Part shown: piece after piece, positions 35,501-46,864 of the stretch | Layout of the letters: the number at the start of each line of letters is the position of its first letter | Numbering within the stretch: position 1 is the first letter of the stretch | DNA from: Adiantum capillus-veneris | Lineage: Eukaryota; Streptophyta; Polypodiopsida; Polypodiales; Pteridaceae | Assembly: GCA_014529385.2 (NCBI GenBank) | Contig: CM043963.1 | Span: forward strand, 102,902,912-102,966,911 | DNA length: 64,000 nt | Reading direction: 5' to 3' | Notes under the pieces: model-generated | The model's input: only the letters and a program-made list of their open reading frames with translations | Database searches by the model: none | Told to the model about the DNA's origin: nothing | Program-made: the position numbers and the translations under genes

Positions 35501-36577
35501 AGATTGTTTCAGTTGGTTAGAATCACTAGGAAGATGATGCAGCAGGAGAACCAGACTGTTCTAAATTTTTTAGAATTTGTACCTGATTCCCCAATTCTCC
35601 TGTATGCCTTGCCTACTAGAGAGAGTGAGCTGCCCGGCCCAGAGCTTTGTATCCTCAACATCCAAAACCAATGAATCAGCTTACATACTATAACATCATT
35701 GATGATCTTCAGGATTGGTATGAGCGATCCACTGTAGAATGGAAAACCTGGCAATTGTTGATCAATGATGCTCTCCAGTTAAATGATGTTTTGGAACTGA
35801 AAGATGAAATGCAGAGGATCAAGCTTTGTATGGGACAATGAAAAATCCAGCTCAAAGGGCTCACCAAGATCACAAATCAGCTGCTGCAACTTAATGTGGA
35901 GTCCTCTAAGATTCCTAACAAGGATATGATGGCTAAACCAAGTTTGGGACCAGTACAGAGAAATGGCTGAGATACTCTTTGAAGCTAGGATTAAAACAAA
36001 TCAGCCACTCTCGGAAGGATGGATCCACACAGCTTCGCATTGTCATAAATTGGTCAGAACCCATTTGACAAAGGATAAACGCACACTTTATGATCCCGAC
36101 ACCAAAACCTATCATTCTCTCACGACCTATGAACGACCACAGAAATGCGGGATCAGCTTGAGCAGGAGGCCTTATCCAGAGGGACAATGCTGGCACTGGG
36201 ACTTCTGAGACAACAACACGGGCGAAGGGCAAGAGGAAGCGGATTCAGTGGAAGGATACTGGGTAGTTCCATCTCAGAATCAGACGGTGGATTTTTCCAG
36301 CCAATCTCAGAATCAGACGCTGGATTTTTCCAGTAAGGCGATGGAATTTCTTTGGCTGGGCACCCTTGGAATTACAATTATAGGGGTGACAAGCACTCAA
36401 CAAGCATGAAATATGGTATAAAGCTAACAATACCAGAAGAGCTAGCAACTCCAGAGGAGTACTATCATGAGGAACATCAGCCGACTCAGCAAACGGGAAA
36501 ATGGATTCCTCAACACCATAGAAGAATCGGACGATGGATTTTTTTTTCCAAAAATTTTGGAGTTATACCAAAATTCA
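32529..36577 (+). pseudogene. Long post-integrase region with coiled coil
   Basis: A chain of frames follows pol: 32,858-33,076, 33,161-33,577, 33,899-34,285, 34,304-34,645, 34,642-35,292, 35,647-35,841 and 35,963-36,232. The piece at 34,304-34,520 (TIQTLETKLTKIEFEMGQL and onward) has heptad-like spacing and is probably a coiled coil. An acidic Glu-Lys run (34,660-34,720) and a Gln-rich segment follow. Near 36,270-36,560 short repeats read as DGGFFQPISESDAGFFQ in one frame, with GKWIPQ and GRWIF in others, recalling the W-x-P-K repeats of the other elements. No known domain. It could be an env-position or accessory ORF; broken by many stops. Confidence 0.55.
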
Positions 36578-36593
36578 AGAAAGGAGGGAAGGA
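36578..36593 (+). other. Polypurine tract
   Basis: AGAAAGGAGGGAAGGA, directly before TGTAGAAGGC, the probable LTR start. Confidence 0.6.
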
Positions 36594-37102
36594 TGTAGAA
36601 GGCGAAAATGGCTCCAATAGGCGGAAACTATCTCGTGGAAGCCGGACAGTGGATTGGTCACACAGAAGTAATTACCACGACAGTTACTACAATTTCTAGA
36701 GGCTATAAATAGGACCCATTACATTGTAATCGGGTTGCTTGTCTTTTGGCTTCTTACTACTTAGTTCTCTTGGTTTTAGCCTCCTAAGTAGTTCTTGAGC
36801 TACAATCTCTTCGCCTGTAACTCCACTTTGTAATCATTACTACTGTAGTCAATTGAGCTTCAGTTTGTTATACCTTGTACTAGTTATTCATAAACTATGA
36901 ATATGAATCTCTAATCGAAAGTGGCTAGTGTTTTTTTCTATAAGGAGTGGGGATGTGCATGTGTGCTTGCAAGAGCTTAAGCTATCTCCTTCTCTATCCC
37001 TTTGCATACCTAGAGTAAGTTTAGAATAGCAGCGTATTCCATGAAGTCAAAATGTAGGCTCTTTGTAGATTACTTGATGTAGCTGACATGGTGCACTCAA
37101 CA
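36594..37102 (+). repeat. 3' LTR of the gypsy element (right edge approximate)
   Basis: It begins TGTAGAAGGC after a purine tract and contains a TATA box, then CT-rich leader-like sequence. The end is set at CTCAACA (37,102), but ..GCTGACA at 37,089 is equally possible. No 5' partner is in the window. Confidence 0.55.
36704..36710 (+). promoter_or_regulatory. LTR TATA box
   Basis: TATAAAT in GGCTATAAATAGGACC, about 110 bp into the LTR, a good core promoter match for element transcription. Confidence 0.6.
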
Positions 37103-38756
37103 ATTGAAACCTCAGTATATGTCATCAAGTTAAAAATTGAAAGAGAATGGGTTGATTGTTAGGACAATTATCTAGAGCATATGGGAGTAGGCTATCATAG
37201 ACCCCAACACAAAAACACATTATGAAAAGGGAGTTCATCGAATTACGACTAGAATGGTATAAGGAGTGGTTCACAAAACACCATGATGCTAAATACATAT
37301 ATGATGACTCATCGAGGGACCTTATATGCATCGCCAAGGTCAAGATGCCCAAGCCCCTAGGTCACTGGGGATGGAAATAGAGTCCAAGCTATTCAATGTT
37401 GAAGGTCTTCTATAAGATCCCCACAAGAATTTGACAAAAAAAATGATGTGCTTTGCTTCAAGTGACATTTTGTCTAGTCAAATAAACGTAGATAGTAAAG
37501 TATACATGGCACCAAAATAGATTATATTATTCTTAAGCACATATATATAGAGCCCTCTTATGTTGCCAAAATGCTATATTGGCCTATGTACTCTCAAGGA
37601 TCCAAGAAATGAGTTGTTAAGTCTATCCCTATGTGGATAAACTAAAAAACATTTCACTAGAAACATCAATCATAACATGTATTCAATTCCAAACTAGTAG
37701 CCATTGGAATACATTCGTATCCCATGTATCTACAAAAATTCAATGATTGGGCATTTGATAAAGGAATGTATTATCATCAAATCCCTCACCCAGTGCCTTT
37801 AAAAAAAACAAGGTGAGAAGGCACGAAGGCCTGCTAAGTTAAGGAGAGATGAGAGAGAGTAAGTTTAGATACGTGCCCATATTCACATGGAATTTTTGTT
37901 GTGTTTTAATATAAAAATTGTATGAGCTATTATACATATATAATCACAAGTAGTTTATATATTACGAAGAGCCCCACTTAAATAATGTGAAAGATGCACA
38001 TTGTATATCAATATTTTGACATAAAATAAAATGAAAAAGAAATAAAATAAAAATAATAAAATTTAAAGTTAAAACACAAAAAGTAATGTTTTTTTTATAA
38101 AAAAATATAAATTTAATAAACATGATAAAACAAGATAGTGAAATGATTTTTTTTGAATGAAAGGACCTTTATCAATACCTCATATCATGGGGTCAAACTC
38201 CTATGAAAACACTTTTTAATCCAAAAGATAAATGCAACTTTGAAAAATAATATTTAAAAAATTATCAGTTGCTTTTACTTACTCACAAGACTTTCAAGGT
38301 CCTTTGGGACACTTGTCAAGCAATGAAAATTGAACGACCTTCACCCGTAGGTCTTTAGGTGGCCCAAAAATCAAGAGGCAACCCAAAGGACATCCCTACG
38401 ACAACAAGTGTTGAGTTGAAAACTGGATTTCTTGGGATTATTCTTCTCTCGCGTTCTCTGATCAGGAACAGCGATGGCAAGTTGGTGTGCAGGCATGAGC
38501 TCAAACACCTCGACAGGAACGTTTGGGTCGCCTGATGCATGCACTATGGTGCATGCCTTGTGCTGCGGCTCAGCAAAGCCTAAAGGTAACGCTTCTTTTT
38601 TGGAAGGCGAACTAGTGAAGCAATGGGGTGGAATTCATCTTGCCCACCATCACCAGAGAATTTCGCTTATGGAATTGGAAACGTGCCCAAAACAGGTGCC
38701 CATGTCGGCCCCCTGGGGTTATTCGTCGTGGGTCTCTTCTGATTTCATTCTATTTG
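37103..38756. other. Intergenic, upstream of the PPR gene
   Basis: AT-rich, with very A/T-rich sequence at 37,900-38,270. A small open frame at about 37,219-37,377 is not recognised. The open frame of the PPR gene extends back to 38,628 but begins there with GTG. An overlapping ORF at 38,474-38,773 is in another frame and has no known motif. Confidence 0.6.
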
Positions 38757-41468
38757 ATGGCAAAAGCTTCTAAGTATTTGCAATGTGCTGCCAGGTCCTC
38801 ATCATCTGAGTTGCTGACATCCCCCAAGCACCAGAATATAAGCTTCGCATCGCTTCTTTTTAGGGCTGGTGGATCAAAAGAGCCTGCATTATCAGCGGAT
38901 CCGGCTAATAATGTTCAAATAAGCCCTTGCTGTATTTATAGCCGTTACACAATACTCTCCTCCCTTCTCAGCACACATGGTGATGTCAGGCATGGCATGC
39001 TGCTTCATCACTACATAATACTCCATCAGCTTGAATCAAGTCCATTCCTTGGAAGCCATCTTCTTCACATGTACTTCAGATGCAAATCTCCAGAAAATGG
39101 ATTTGCGCTTGTGGCCAGCATGTGTGATTTGAACGTTTATGCTTGGAATTATCTGATGGAAGAGTATGTGGAACATGGAGAGAATCAAAAGCCTCTTGAA
39201 CTCTTTGTTCGCATGCAAGGGGAAGCTGTGCTGCCCAACAAAATAACATTTCTCATTATAGTTAAGGTGCTGGCCCATCAACCAACTGGGCTTGACATTT
39301 CTAAGATTCATGCTCAGATTTTAAACAGTGAACTTGGACAAGATAAGGTGCTTGGTACTGCTTTAATGAAAGTATATGGTGAAGGCTGCAGAATGGAGGA
39401 TGCGACAAAGATTTTTGACATGATGGTGGGAAAGGATGTAGTTCTATGGACTACTATGATTAATCTTTATGCTGAGGAGGACCAAATTAGTGAAGCACTA
39501 CACCTCTATGGAAAAATGCAGCAAGAAGGTTCGACACCAACAATGATCACATATGTTAGCCTTTTAAGCATGTGTGCCAAGCATGTGGCCTTGGGTGAAG
39601 GTGAAAAAATACACTCTCAAATTGTTGCTGACGGGCTAAATCCAGACATTGCCCTTGGTAATGCTCTGGTAAACATGTATGGAAAGTGTGCTTGTCTAGA
39701 TGATGCTTGCTCTGTGTTTGACAAGATGATGGAAAGAAATGTTGTAACGTGGACTTGCATTATTACATTATATGCGCAAAAGGGTTACAGCAAGATAACG
39801 CTTGGACTCTTCGACCGGATGCAACTTGAGTCGGTTTTACCCAATCAGTATACTTATGTTGGAAAAGTCGTAGCATGTGCATGCACAGCGATGCCTGATG
39901 AGGGCAAGCGTGCTCATGCTCAAATATCAGAAGGTGAAGGTGTTGATGCTGTGGCTGGAGCAGCACTTGTAAATATGTATGATAAGTGTGGCAGTTTAGA
40001 GGCCGCCGAAAAGGTTTTTGCTTCTATTTTGGCTCGAGATCTGGTTTTGTGGAATGCAATGATCTCAACATATGCTCAAAATGGGAGATCAAAGGAGGTG
40101 ATGGAGTTGCTTGAGAGCATGCTGGCACAGGGCCTGCGTCCAGATAAAGTCACCTTTAGTAATATTTGTTCTCTGTTTGCCAATTCCGCTCAGAAGGCAC
40201 ATGGTGAACGGGTGCATGCGTACATAATGGAGAGTGGTATGGAGCCAGAATTAGTAGTAGAAAACTCTCTGGCTCATATGTATGCACATTTTGGTGACTT
40301 GAAACAAGCAAGACGTATTTTTGACAATATGGTGGACCGGGATGTGGTGTCATGGACTGTCATGATTGTGGCGTACACGGCTTGTGAGGAAAGTGAAAAA
40401 GCGCTCCAATTCTTTGATCAAATGCAACAAGAAGGATTGATGCCAGATAAAGTCACTTACATCACTATTCTCGATTCTTGTGGTAGTAGTTCCTCACAAA
40501 ATCACTTCAAAAGGATGCATGCGCGATTGGAGAAGGGTGGGTTTCTCGACTTAGGAATGGAGGTGCAAAATGCTCTCATTACTTTGTGTGGCAAGTGGGG
40601 CAATCTGCGTGATGCTGAGAACATTTTCACCACAGTGTCGGAGCGAGACGTGGTAACTTGGAATGCTATGGTGAGTTTGTATAGCAGCCTTGGGATGGCA
40701 GACAAGGCAATTGACATTTTTGTTCAAATGCTTAGTGAAGAAATTAGACCTAACAAAGTCACTTTTGTGAGTGTTGTCTCTTCATGTGCTGGCCAGTTGC
40801 TTTTTATTGAAGGCAAGCTCATTCATACTTGGGCAGTGGACAATAGTCTTCATACAGATTGTATTCTAGGAACAGCCTTTCTTAACATGTATGGAAAGTG
40901 TGGTAGTATTGAGGATGCAAGGAACTGTTTCGACACAATGCCCAAACGCAATTTACTCACTTGGAATGCCATGATGGCAGTTCACTCACAGCATGGTCAA
41001 GGGAAGGAGACAATTGAACTTTTTGAACGAATGCTACAAGAGAGGCTCGTTCCAGATGCATTGTCTTTTTTGGCCGTTCTTGTTGCATGCAGTCATTGTG
41101 GCTTTGCTGATGAAGGCAAGAGGCTCTTCACAACAATGGTACAAGAATATGGAATTTTGCCGTCTGCAGATCATTGTGATTGTCTGGTTGATCTATTTGG
41201 GAGATCCGGACGTCTTGATGAAGCAGAAACCTTTTTGCATTCGTTACCTTCTCAATCTAGAAAGGCACCGTATGCGTCAGTGTTAGCTGCGTGCAAGTCC
41301 AAGAATGATGCAGATCGAGGAGAGCGTGTCGCAAAATACGCTCTTGAATCGGACTTTGACAACTCAGGATGCTATGTAATTTTGTCCAATATTTATTCTG
41401 CCCTTGTAAAACACAACAGCACGACGACAAATGCAATTGATACTTTTGAAAGGTTGATGGCTGTCTAA
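38757..41468 (+). CDS. PLS-class pentatricopeptide repeat protein, E1-like end, no DYW
   Basis: One uninterrupted exon; the first in-frame ATG (38,757) gives 903 residues. The N-terminus (MAKASKYLQCAARSSSSELL) is rich in Ser, Ala, Lys and Arg with almost no acidic residues, which suggests a chloroplast or mitochondrial transit peptide. From about residue 60 to 830 there are tandem P, L and S PPR motifs of about 31-36 residues, seen as repeated phrases such as NALVNMYGKCACLDDA, VFDKM, NVVTWTCII, LFDRM and PNQYTYV. The last part (APYASVLAACKSKNDADRGER to CYVILSNIYSAL) is E1-like. The chain then stops, where E2/E+ and a cytidine deaminase-like DYW domain follow in full-length editing factors. 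None is seen in the 200 bp after the stop. Role inferred: sequence-specific organellar RNA binding, editing only with a partner in trans, or a decaying paralogue. Confidence 0.93.
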   Translation: MAKASKYLQCAARSSSSELLTSPKHQNISFASLLFRAGGSKEPALSADPANNVQISPCCIYSRYTILSSLLSTHGDVRHGMLLHHYIILHQLESSPFLGSHLLHMYFRCKSPENGFALVASMCDLNVYAWNYLMEEYVEHGENQKPLELFVRMQGEAVLPNKITFLIIVKVLAHQPTGLDISKIHAQILNSELGQDKVLGTALMKVYGEGCRMEDATKIFDMMVGKDVVLWTTMINLYAEEDQISEALHLYGKMQQEGSTPTMITYVSLLSMCAKHVALGEGEKIHSQIVADGLNPDIALGNALVNMYGKCACLDDACSVFDKMMERNVVTWTCIITLYAQKGYSKITLGLFDRMQLESVLPNQYTYVGKVVACACTAMPDEGKRAHAQISEGEGVDAVAGAALVNMYDKCGSLEAAEKVFASILARDLVLWNAMISTYAQNGRSKEVMELLESMLAQGLRPDKVTFSNICSLFANSAQKAHGERVHAYIMESGMEPELVVENSLAHMYAHFGDLKQARRIFDNMVDRDVVSWTVMIVAYTACEESEKALQFFDQMQQEGLMPDKVTYITILDSCGSSSSQNHFKRMHARLEKGGFLDLGMEVQNALITLCGKWGNLRDAENIFTTVSERDVVTWNAMVSLYSSLGMADKAIDIFVQMLSEEIRPNKVTFVSVVSSCAGQLLFIEGKLIHTWAVDNSLHTDCILGTAFLNMYGKCGSIEDARNCFDTMPKRNLLTWNAMMAVHSQHGQGKETIELFERMLQERLVPDALSFLAVLVACSHCGFADEGKRLFTTMVQEYGILPSADHCDCLVDLFGRSGRLDEAETFLHSLPSQSRKAPYASVLAACKSKNDADRGERVAKYALESDFDNSGCYVILSNIYSALVKHNSTTTNAIDTFERLMAV

Positions 41469-43532
41469 TCATGATCCACTGGTATTCCCTTTGCATCATT
41501 CTGCTTTGACCCATAGGACGAAGGTTGTGCAAATGTTGTGGATGCTTGATTGAGATAGCCTGAAGGGCAGATGTGACTCGTGAGTGCGCTGACCATAGAC
41601 CAAACCATGTATTGTTTGTCTCAAATTGCTTAAGGTAGTAAACAGATTCCAGGGTTTGGATTCCATCCAATCACGAGAAGCACAGACTGCTGACACGTAC
41701 TGAGAAAGCCGTTACGATGCCAATTTTTGAGAATTACTCTTTGATACCTAGGAAATGGCTTGCTCTTTGCAATGCAAGGGATTAGAAACATGGTTGCTTA
41801 TAGTTATATTCTGTATGTAACCTTCATAAACTCGTTGAGAAGTGGCACAAAGGAAACAAGAAATGGGTGACTTTGGGAACGGAGTTTTGGGGCTCTCAGG
41901 CCGACTATGCAGGGGACTTTGCTTATGGGGTATTTCCATTGCTCTGATCAAAATTAGGAGAAATGTTTCCTTCCAAAATTCCACCTAACGACTTTTATGG
42001 CAATTGCATCAATAAGGTGGAACTAAAATTAGTCCTTTTTTTGTACCATCAAACCTTCCTTTCAACCTTATGCTTAAAAAATAGGCCTAGCTTACACTAT
42101 AGTGATGAAATAGGGTTTTCATGGCATGTATGAACATTTTGGGAGTCATATACCCATCAAAAAGTAAGCTGTAGAAAAAATTGGGTTTTGAAGAAGGCAC
42201 TGATTATATCTTTCCTTGCCAAGTTTCATTTTCTCTAACCTTTGCTAACAATGATGTTTGGCTAAAATTCTAACCCTTTTTGTTTCTAAGCCTACCACTC
42301 ACACACAAATAAGGAGACCACTCCAGAACAAAAACAAGGAAATTCCTAGTGCACATAATTCACCCCATCTATTATATATACACATGGTCCTCTAGTAAAT
42401 GGATGATGGGCCTACCCTCGTTTTTCTCCAATGTGGGCAAAGACCTATCAAACCCCTTTACAGCTCAAGCTTGCCCAAGCTCTTCCCCACCATCTCCTTG
42501 CTCTTTGGACTAATGAGCACCATGTCTCTCAGTTCTGTCACCCTCTTTGAGCTTAACTTGGTTCAAAGTTGGAGTCTCTTACGTATCAACCTCCCTTCTA
42601 ATCTACCAGCTATAGCACACTCTCAACTATAGTACACTCTCTTGCATTCACCTTGCATTCATTGTTATTAAACTTGCACCTTGCATCTATTTCATTCACT
42701 GGAAGCACATCTCTACAAACTCTCTCTTATCTATACAATAATAAATTGACATGAGGATTCGGGCTTGGCCAAACGAAGGACAACATGGAAAACTCTACCT
42801 ACAACACCCAATTTCAAGAAGCAAGCCGAGGTTGTGCATTTCCCCTCGATTCTCCTAGCAATGTTAGATCTACCGATGTCTGCTAATACTATGGTTCATC
42901 CTCACCATGTAAAGAATCTGTCATTTCCACTTAGCATACACAATGGTAGACTCTCTAAGGAAAGATTTTAATGATCAATGCATGCCACATAAGCATAATT
43001 GGTTATTGTGTTTGATTTTGATTTTGATTTTGTAAGGATGATATGTTTGAACATGCTAACATGGTTGGTGTGGGCAACAATCACATGATGGTATAGTCCT
43101 TGTTCGAACCAAGATGCTAGTAGTTCGATTGCTATTTTTTTTTTGCACAAAATTGGTTCTATAACTTAACAACACCAATGATAAACTTATTGGAAAGGGG
43201 TAAATAAGTGGTAACCAATTCGGGCAATGGGGTAACTGCAAGCATTTGCTCACCCTAAAAAGGTAAGTAATGCCAATCGGGGGATCACTTTTTTTAACCA
43301 TCTATAGGGTGGACTTAGATCTAGGGTAGGGATTGGGCTCTTGTTTAGGAATACACAGTTCATGCACGAAGTCATTGGTAGGCTAAGCCAAAGCAAGGAT
43401 GTTTCATGTCCCACAAGAGAGAACTCGGTGCATTGAGGATAAATCAACTCAACCAATCAGTTGAGGGATGGAATTAATTATGCTTTGGTTTGATGGTTGT
43501 AGTATGGAATTTTCATATGAGATCATTATACT
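41469..43532. other. Intergenic, downstream of the PPR gene
   Basis: AT-rich DNA without a recognisable gene. The first few hundred bases may be 3' UTR. Short ORFs at 42,399 and 42,765 lack motifs. The polypyrimidine-rich part 42,400-42,720 is not assigned. Confidence 0.6.
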
Positions 43533-43604
43533 TGTTAGGAAACCACACATATGGAGGGTGATAGCGAGGAATTACCATGGTGGGATGGGATGGAAAAAAG
43601 CAGA

Positions 43605-43662
<58 letters not shown>

Positions 43663-43851
43663 AGAATAGTCGACACAATAGAAAATAACATGCTTGTATT
43701 CATTTGTAAAAAAAGCGTTACATATTTACATATATGAGAGTGACCTAGCCACCATGCACTTTGCCATGCAATCTCCACATACACTGGAGGTGTCACTGCA
43801 TGCTATAAGGATACGTTCCCACGGGTACCATTTGGGCTTGAAAACCCAACA
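43533..43851 (-). repeat. 3' LTR of the copia-type element
   Basis: 319 bp, longer than its partner chiefly because a (GA)n tract (43,609-43,661) has expanded. Confidence 0.88.
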
Positions 43852-44215
43852 ATCCTCCCCTCAAGCCTAGACTAGACTTACCACTCTCATGACATAGAGT
43901 TTTAGGTTTACTCTTAATCACGCATTTGTGGTATACTCATTAACCATGAGTTTTAGGTGTCCTCACAACCAAGGATTTTAGTATACCCATAAGTTGGTGC
44001 TATCACAATGAACCCCATGTCAAACACATAGGGTGTAGGTCAAAATAGCTACCATAAAATGGAGTTTTTGGTTTACTCTCAAACCTTGGGTTTAGGTTCA
44101 CCCAATAACCTCATGAGAAGTGGTTTATAACATTGGCTTAGAACTGAATAGATTTTGGGAGGTCTTACCACTTATATGAGGCAGTGTCTATAACCCTTAC
44201 AAATAATTTTTGACT

Positions 44216-44330
44216 ATGAGTAACATAAAAAGAATTGACCTAAAGAACATCACTGTCAGCTGAAATACTTTTTATGAGTAACATAAAAAGACTTGACCTA
44301 AAGAACATCACTGTCAACTAAAAGTACTTG
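44216..44330. repeat. 58-bp tandem duplication
   Basis: ATGAGTAACATAAAAAGA opens at 44,216 and again at 44,274. The two copies differ at a few bases. It lies in the interior of the copia-type element. Confidence 0.9.
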
Positions 44331-44406
44331 AGATTCTGTATCACCATCAACCATATGGATATGATTTTTATTCTTTTTGAAGCACTTATTGGAGGGATGA
44401 TTTGTC

Positions 44407-44613
44407 TTACCGCAGTGAGTACAAGGATTTTTTTATGAAACAATCCTTTGTCTGATGATTGTTGCACCCACAAATGACACAAGATTTGGCACGAGCGGAT
44501 GGCCTAGTTGAAGCTAAGGTAGAAGCACAACTACTGACTGCATATGCATTGGGAATAATGGAAGAAATGACACGTATAACCCTTTTTTCTTCTTCCTGCC
44601 TTCTTAGGAGCAT
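44407..44613 (-). pseudogene. Gag remnant with CCHC zinc knuckle
   Basis: A 68-residue open frame ends with CVICGCNNHQTKDC, a perfect C-x2-C-x4-H-x4-C retroviral-type knuckle as in copia gag nucleocapsids. The sequence before it is Ser/Ala/Arg-rich linker. The capsid part is missing, so this is a fragment inside the short element. It may still be translated, but no start context supports that. Confidence 0.75.
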
Positions 44614-44697
44614 TTTGGAATGCTAGGGCAAAATAGTTGGCGTCCACTATGTTGGCATGCGATGAAATTTTAAAACGCCACAATGTACGTCGTGTGG

Positions 44698-44709
44698 GCT
44701 TTGATACCA
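44698..44709 (-). other. Primer binding site, initiator-Met tRNA type
   Basis: The minus strand reads TGGTATCAAAGC, one base inside the LTR. The plant initiator tRNA-Met site is TGGTATCAGAGC, one mismatch. Confidence 0.85.
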
Positions 44710-44710
44710 C

Positions 44711-44986
44711 TATTAGGAAACCATGCCTATGGAGGGTGATAGAAAGGAACTACCATGGTGGGATGGCATGCAAAAAAGTAGAACGAGAGAGAGAGAGAGA
44801 AGAGAAAAATAGTCGACACAATACAAAATAACACGTTTCTATTCATTTGTAAAAAAGACCTTACATATATATAAGTGACCTAGACACGATACACTCTGCC
44901 ATGCAATCTCCACATACACTGGAGGTGTCACTGTGTGTTATAAGGATATGTTTCCACGGGTACGATCTGGGCCTAAAAACCCAACA
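44711..44986 (-). repeat. 5' LTR of the copia-type element
   Basis: 276 bp. On the minus strand it ends TAATA where its partner ends TAACA. The same GA tract is short here. Confidence 0.88.
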
Positions 44987-44991
44987 AGACT

Positions 44992-45811
44992 AGCTTGGAT
45001 CTAGTGATGATTGGATTGTGTTTGTACTGCAAACAATAAGTCAATTTTATTGTCCGAGTGGGGGTCTTGATATCAAATACCAAGTTGTGATTTCAAGTGG
45101 AATGTATTTTCAGATTTTTTTCTTGCATGTTACGATTCTTAAAACTGTAAACAAAGAGATTAAGAAACTTGCTTCAAAATATCAAGCAATAAGCCACTCC
45201 AAGAAACTTTATGTATCATGAATTGGATATGTGTTAACTTGTGGCAGTATAGGACAACTTATTGCTCACAGATCTCTCTTAGGAAGCGGATGACTAGGTA
45301 GACCCAAAAATTGATTACTGGAATCCTCTACATAAAGAAGGAATCATTACAAGGCAGACTCCTTGAGCTAGTGGACCAACTTGTATCCCTTTACGGCTAG
45401 GAAAGACCAAATTTTAGAGAACCCCTCAACATGTGAGTGGGATTCCTCCCTTGGGAAATGATATACGAGGAGGTATCTTGCAAAGTGTTGGTTTTCCCAA
45501 AATTCGGACTCAAATCCCACAAAATCCCTTGTTCCAAAACTCAATGCTCATAGAATACCATGATGCAAAGTGTAATGTCTAGACTCTACTCCAAGGTACA
45601 CATATATACCATGATAGACCATGAGACACCACCCTATTTCAAAGCATTTAGAAAATGCAAAGCATAGTGACTAGATTTTAATCCAAGATGCACAAATAAA
45701 TTTCCTAAAGCTATACATTGCATTACAATCAGCAAATCAGGTAAATTGTGCCTTCTTACCAAAAAGAACAAGTGCACCATTTATTGGCAACATACCGCGA
45801 CTGGGAACCCA
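44992..45811. other. No gene seen
   Basis: AT-rich sequence. The open frame at 45,018-45,221 has no recognised motif. Confidence 0.5.
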
Positions 45812-46422
45812 TCAAGTAAAGATACATCTGAGCAAGGTCATACAACACAAACTTGTAGAACCATAAAGTAATGAGAAAATCCCCACTCCATAGAATGGAC
45901 TCCATCTTTGAGGCAATGACTTCAACATAGATTCATTGTTTCGCAAATAGTTATCAACATTCTTCAACAAAAACTCCTTTGCTTCGACACATACTTCTTC
46001 AAAAAGTTTGTGAGCTTTGGATTCCATTTGTAAAGGCATGCTTTCAACAAGCACATCAACCTCAAAAAACATTAGTCCCATGTTATTTGTGCAAAGAGAA
46101 AATTCATCCTTTTGTGATGCAATTTGGACTTTAAAACACCATATTAACAAACAAGATCTCCTTTTAGGCTTACAATGAGAAAAAGCCACAATATATTTGC
46201 ATCATCATGCACCAAAAAAAACATTAGTTTGCTCAAAATTACATCATCACCTTTCCTAGCATGGATAAGCATACAAGCCCCATCATGCTTTACATAGGCA
46301 AAAATTGTGTGGATAAATACACATATTCCATCACACAACATTGCCTCAAGCAAACATTCATTCAACATAGCATTGGTTTGTGAAATAAATTTCTTCACAC
46401 ACACCACATTTTGTTGCTTCAT
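45812..46422 (-). pseudogene. Unidentified coding-like fragment
   Basis: Two overlapping minus-strand frames (46,422-46,144 and 46,189-45,812) join across a frameshift to about 200 residues of well-mixed composition, for example AMLNECLLEAMLCDGICVF and KAHKLFEEVCVEAKEFLL. Upstream to about 46,600, coding-like sequence continues in changing frames. No family is recognised. It may be a decayed host gene or part of a transposon. Confidence 0.35.
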
Positions 46423-46772
46423 TGTTTCATCAAGAAGAACGGAGCTACTCTAGAGTCTCTCAAATTGGCCTCCAAGTGTGTGAATAAGCTCCAACCAAAT
46501 GCCACAATCGATCTTTGTTAGTGGGACGGGAAGAGCCTTGAAGATGCAAAAGTAACAGGCTCGCTAAATGAACCACAATGTCAGGATGGAAATGAGCTCT
46601 CAACACCACTCTCTATCTCTGCTCCATTACTGAAAGGATTAACTTGGTGGCTGGTTGGAGTGTAGTCTAGCCCTCTTGTATCACAATCATCCGCTTGATT
46701 GAAGCCATCTCAAAACAAAGTGCTCGGATAGTGAGTGTGGACCAAGCTGTAACACCCCAAGTGTACTGGGCT

Positions 46773-46864
46773 GGATATAGAAAGTGAAGGTATCAACCAA
46801 GGAATCCAAAGCCACATGCGATAGATATAGAAAGTGAAAGAATTAACCAAAGAATCCAAAGCCA
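46773..46864. repeat. About 50-bp tandem duplication
   Basis: GATATAGAAAGTGAA followed by AACCAA and GAATCCAAAGCC occurs at 46,773 and 46,823 with a few changes. Confidence 0.8.

Larger units (their letters stand above)
43533..44986 (-). mobile_element. Short non-autonomous copia-type LTR element
   Basis: Direct repeats at 43,533-43,851 and 44,711-44,986 read on the minus strand TGTTGGGTTTT ... GGTTTCCTAA[CT]A, with inverted ends. On that strand a primer binding site (TGGTATCAAAGC, 44,709-44,698) follows the 5' LTR after one base, and a polypurine tract (43,865-43,852, CTTGAGGGGAGGAT) precedes the 3' LTR. Flanks ATACT (43,528-43,532) and AGACT (44,987-44,991) are a 5-bp target duplication with one change. 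The interior is only 859 bp with a CCHC knuckle, so the element is a TRIM-like or gag-remnant derivative. Confidence 0.9.

Noticed and set aside
38628-38756. PPR start at 38,628
   Set aside because: The codon there is GTG. The first ATG in frame is 38,757 and begins a typical transit-like sequence.
38474-38773. Separate 99-residue ORF upstream of the PPR gene
   Set aside because: It overlaps the PPR gene in another frame, has no motif, and its composition gives no support. It could be an upstream ORF but there is no evidence for it.
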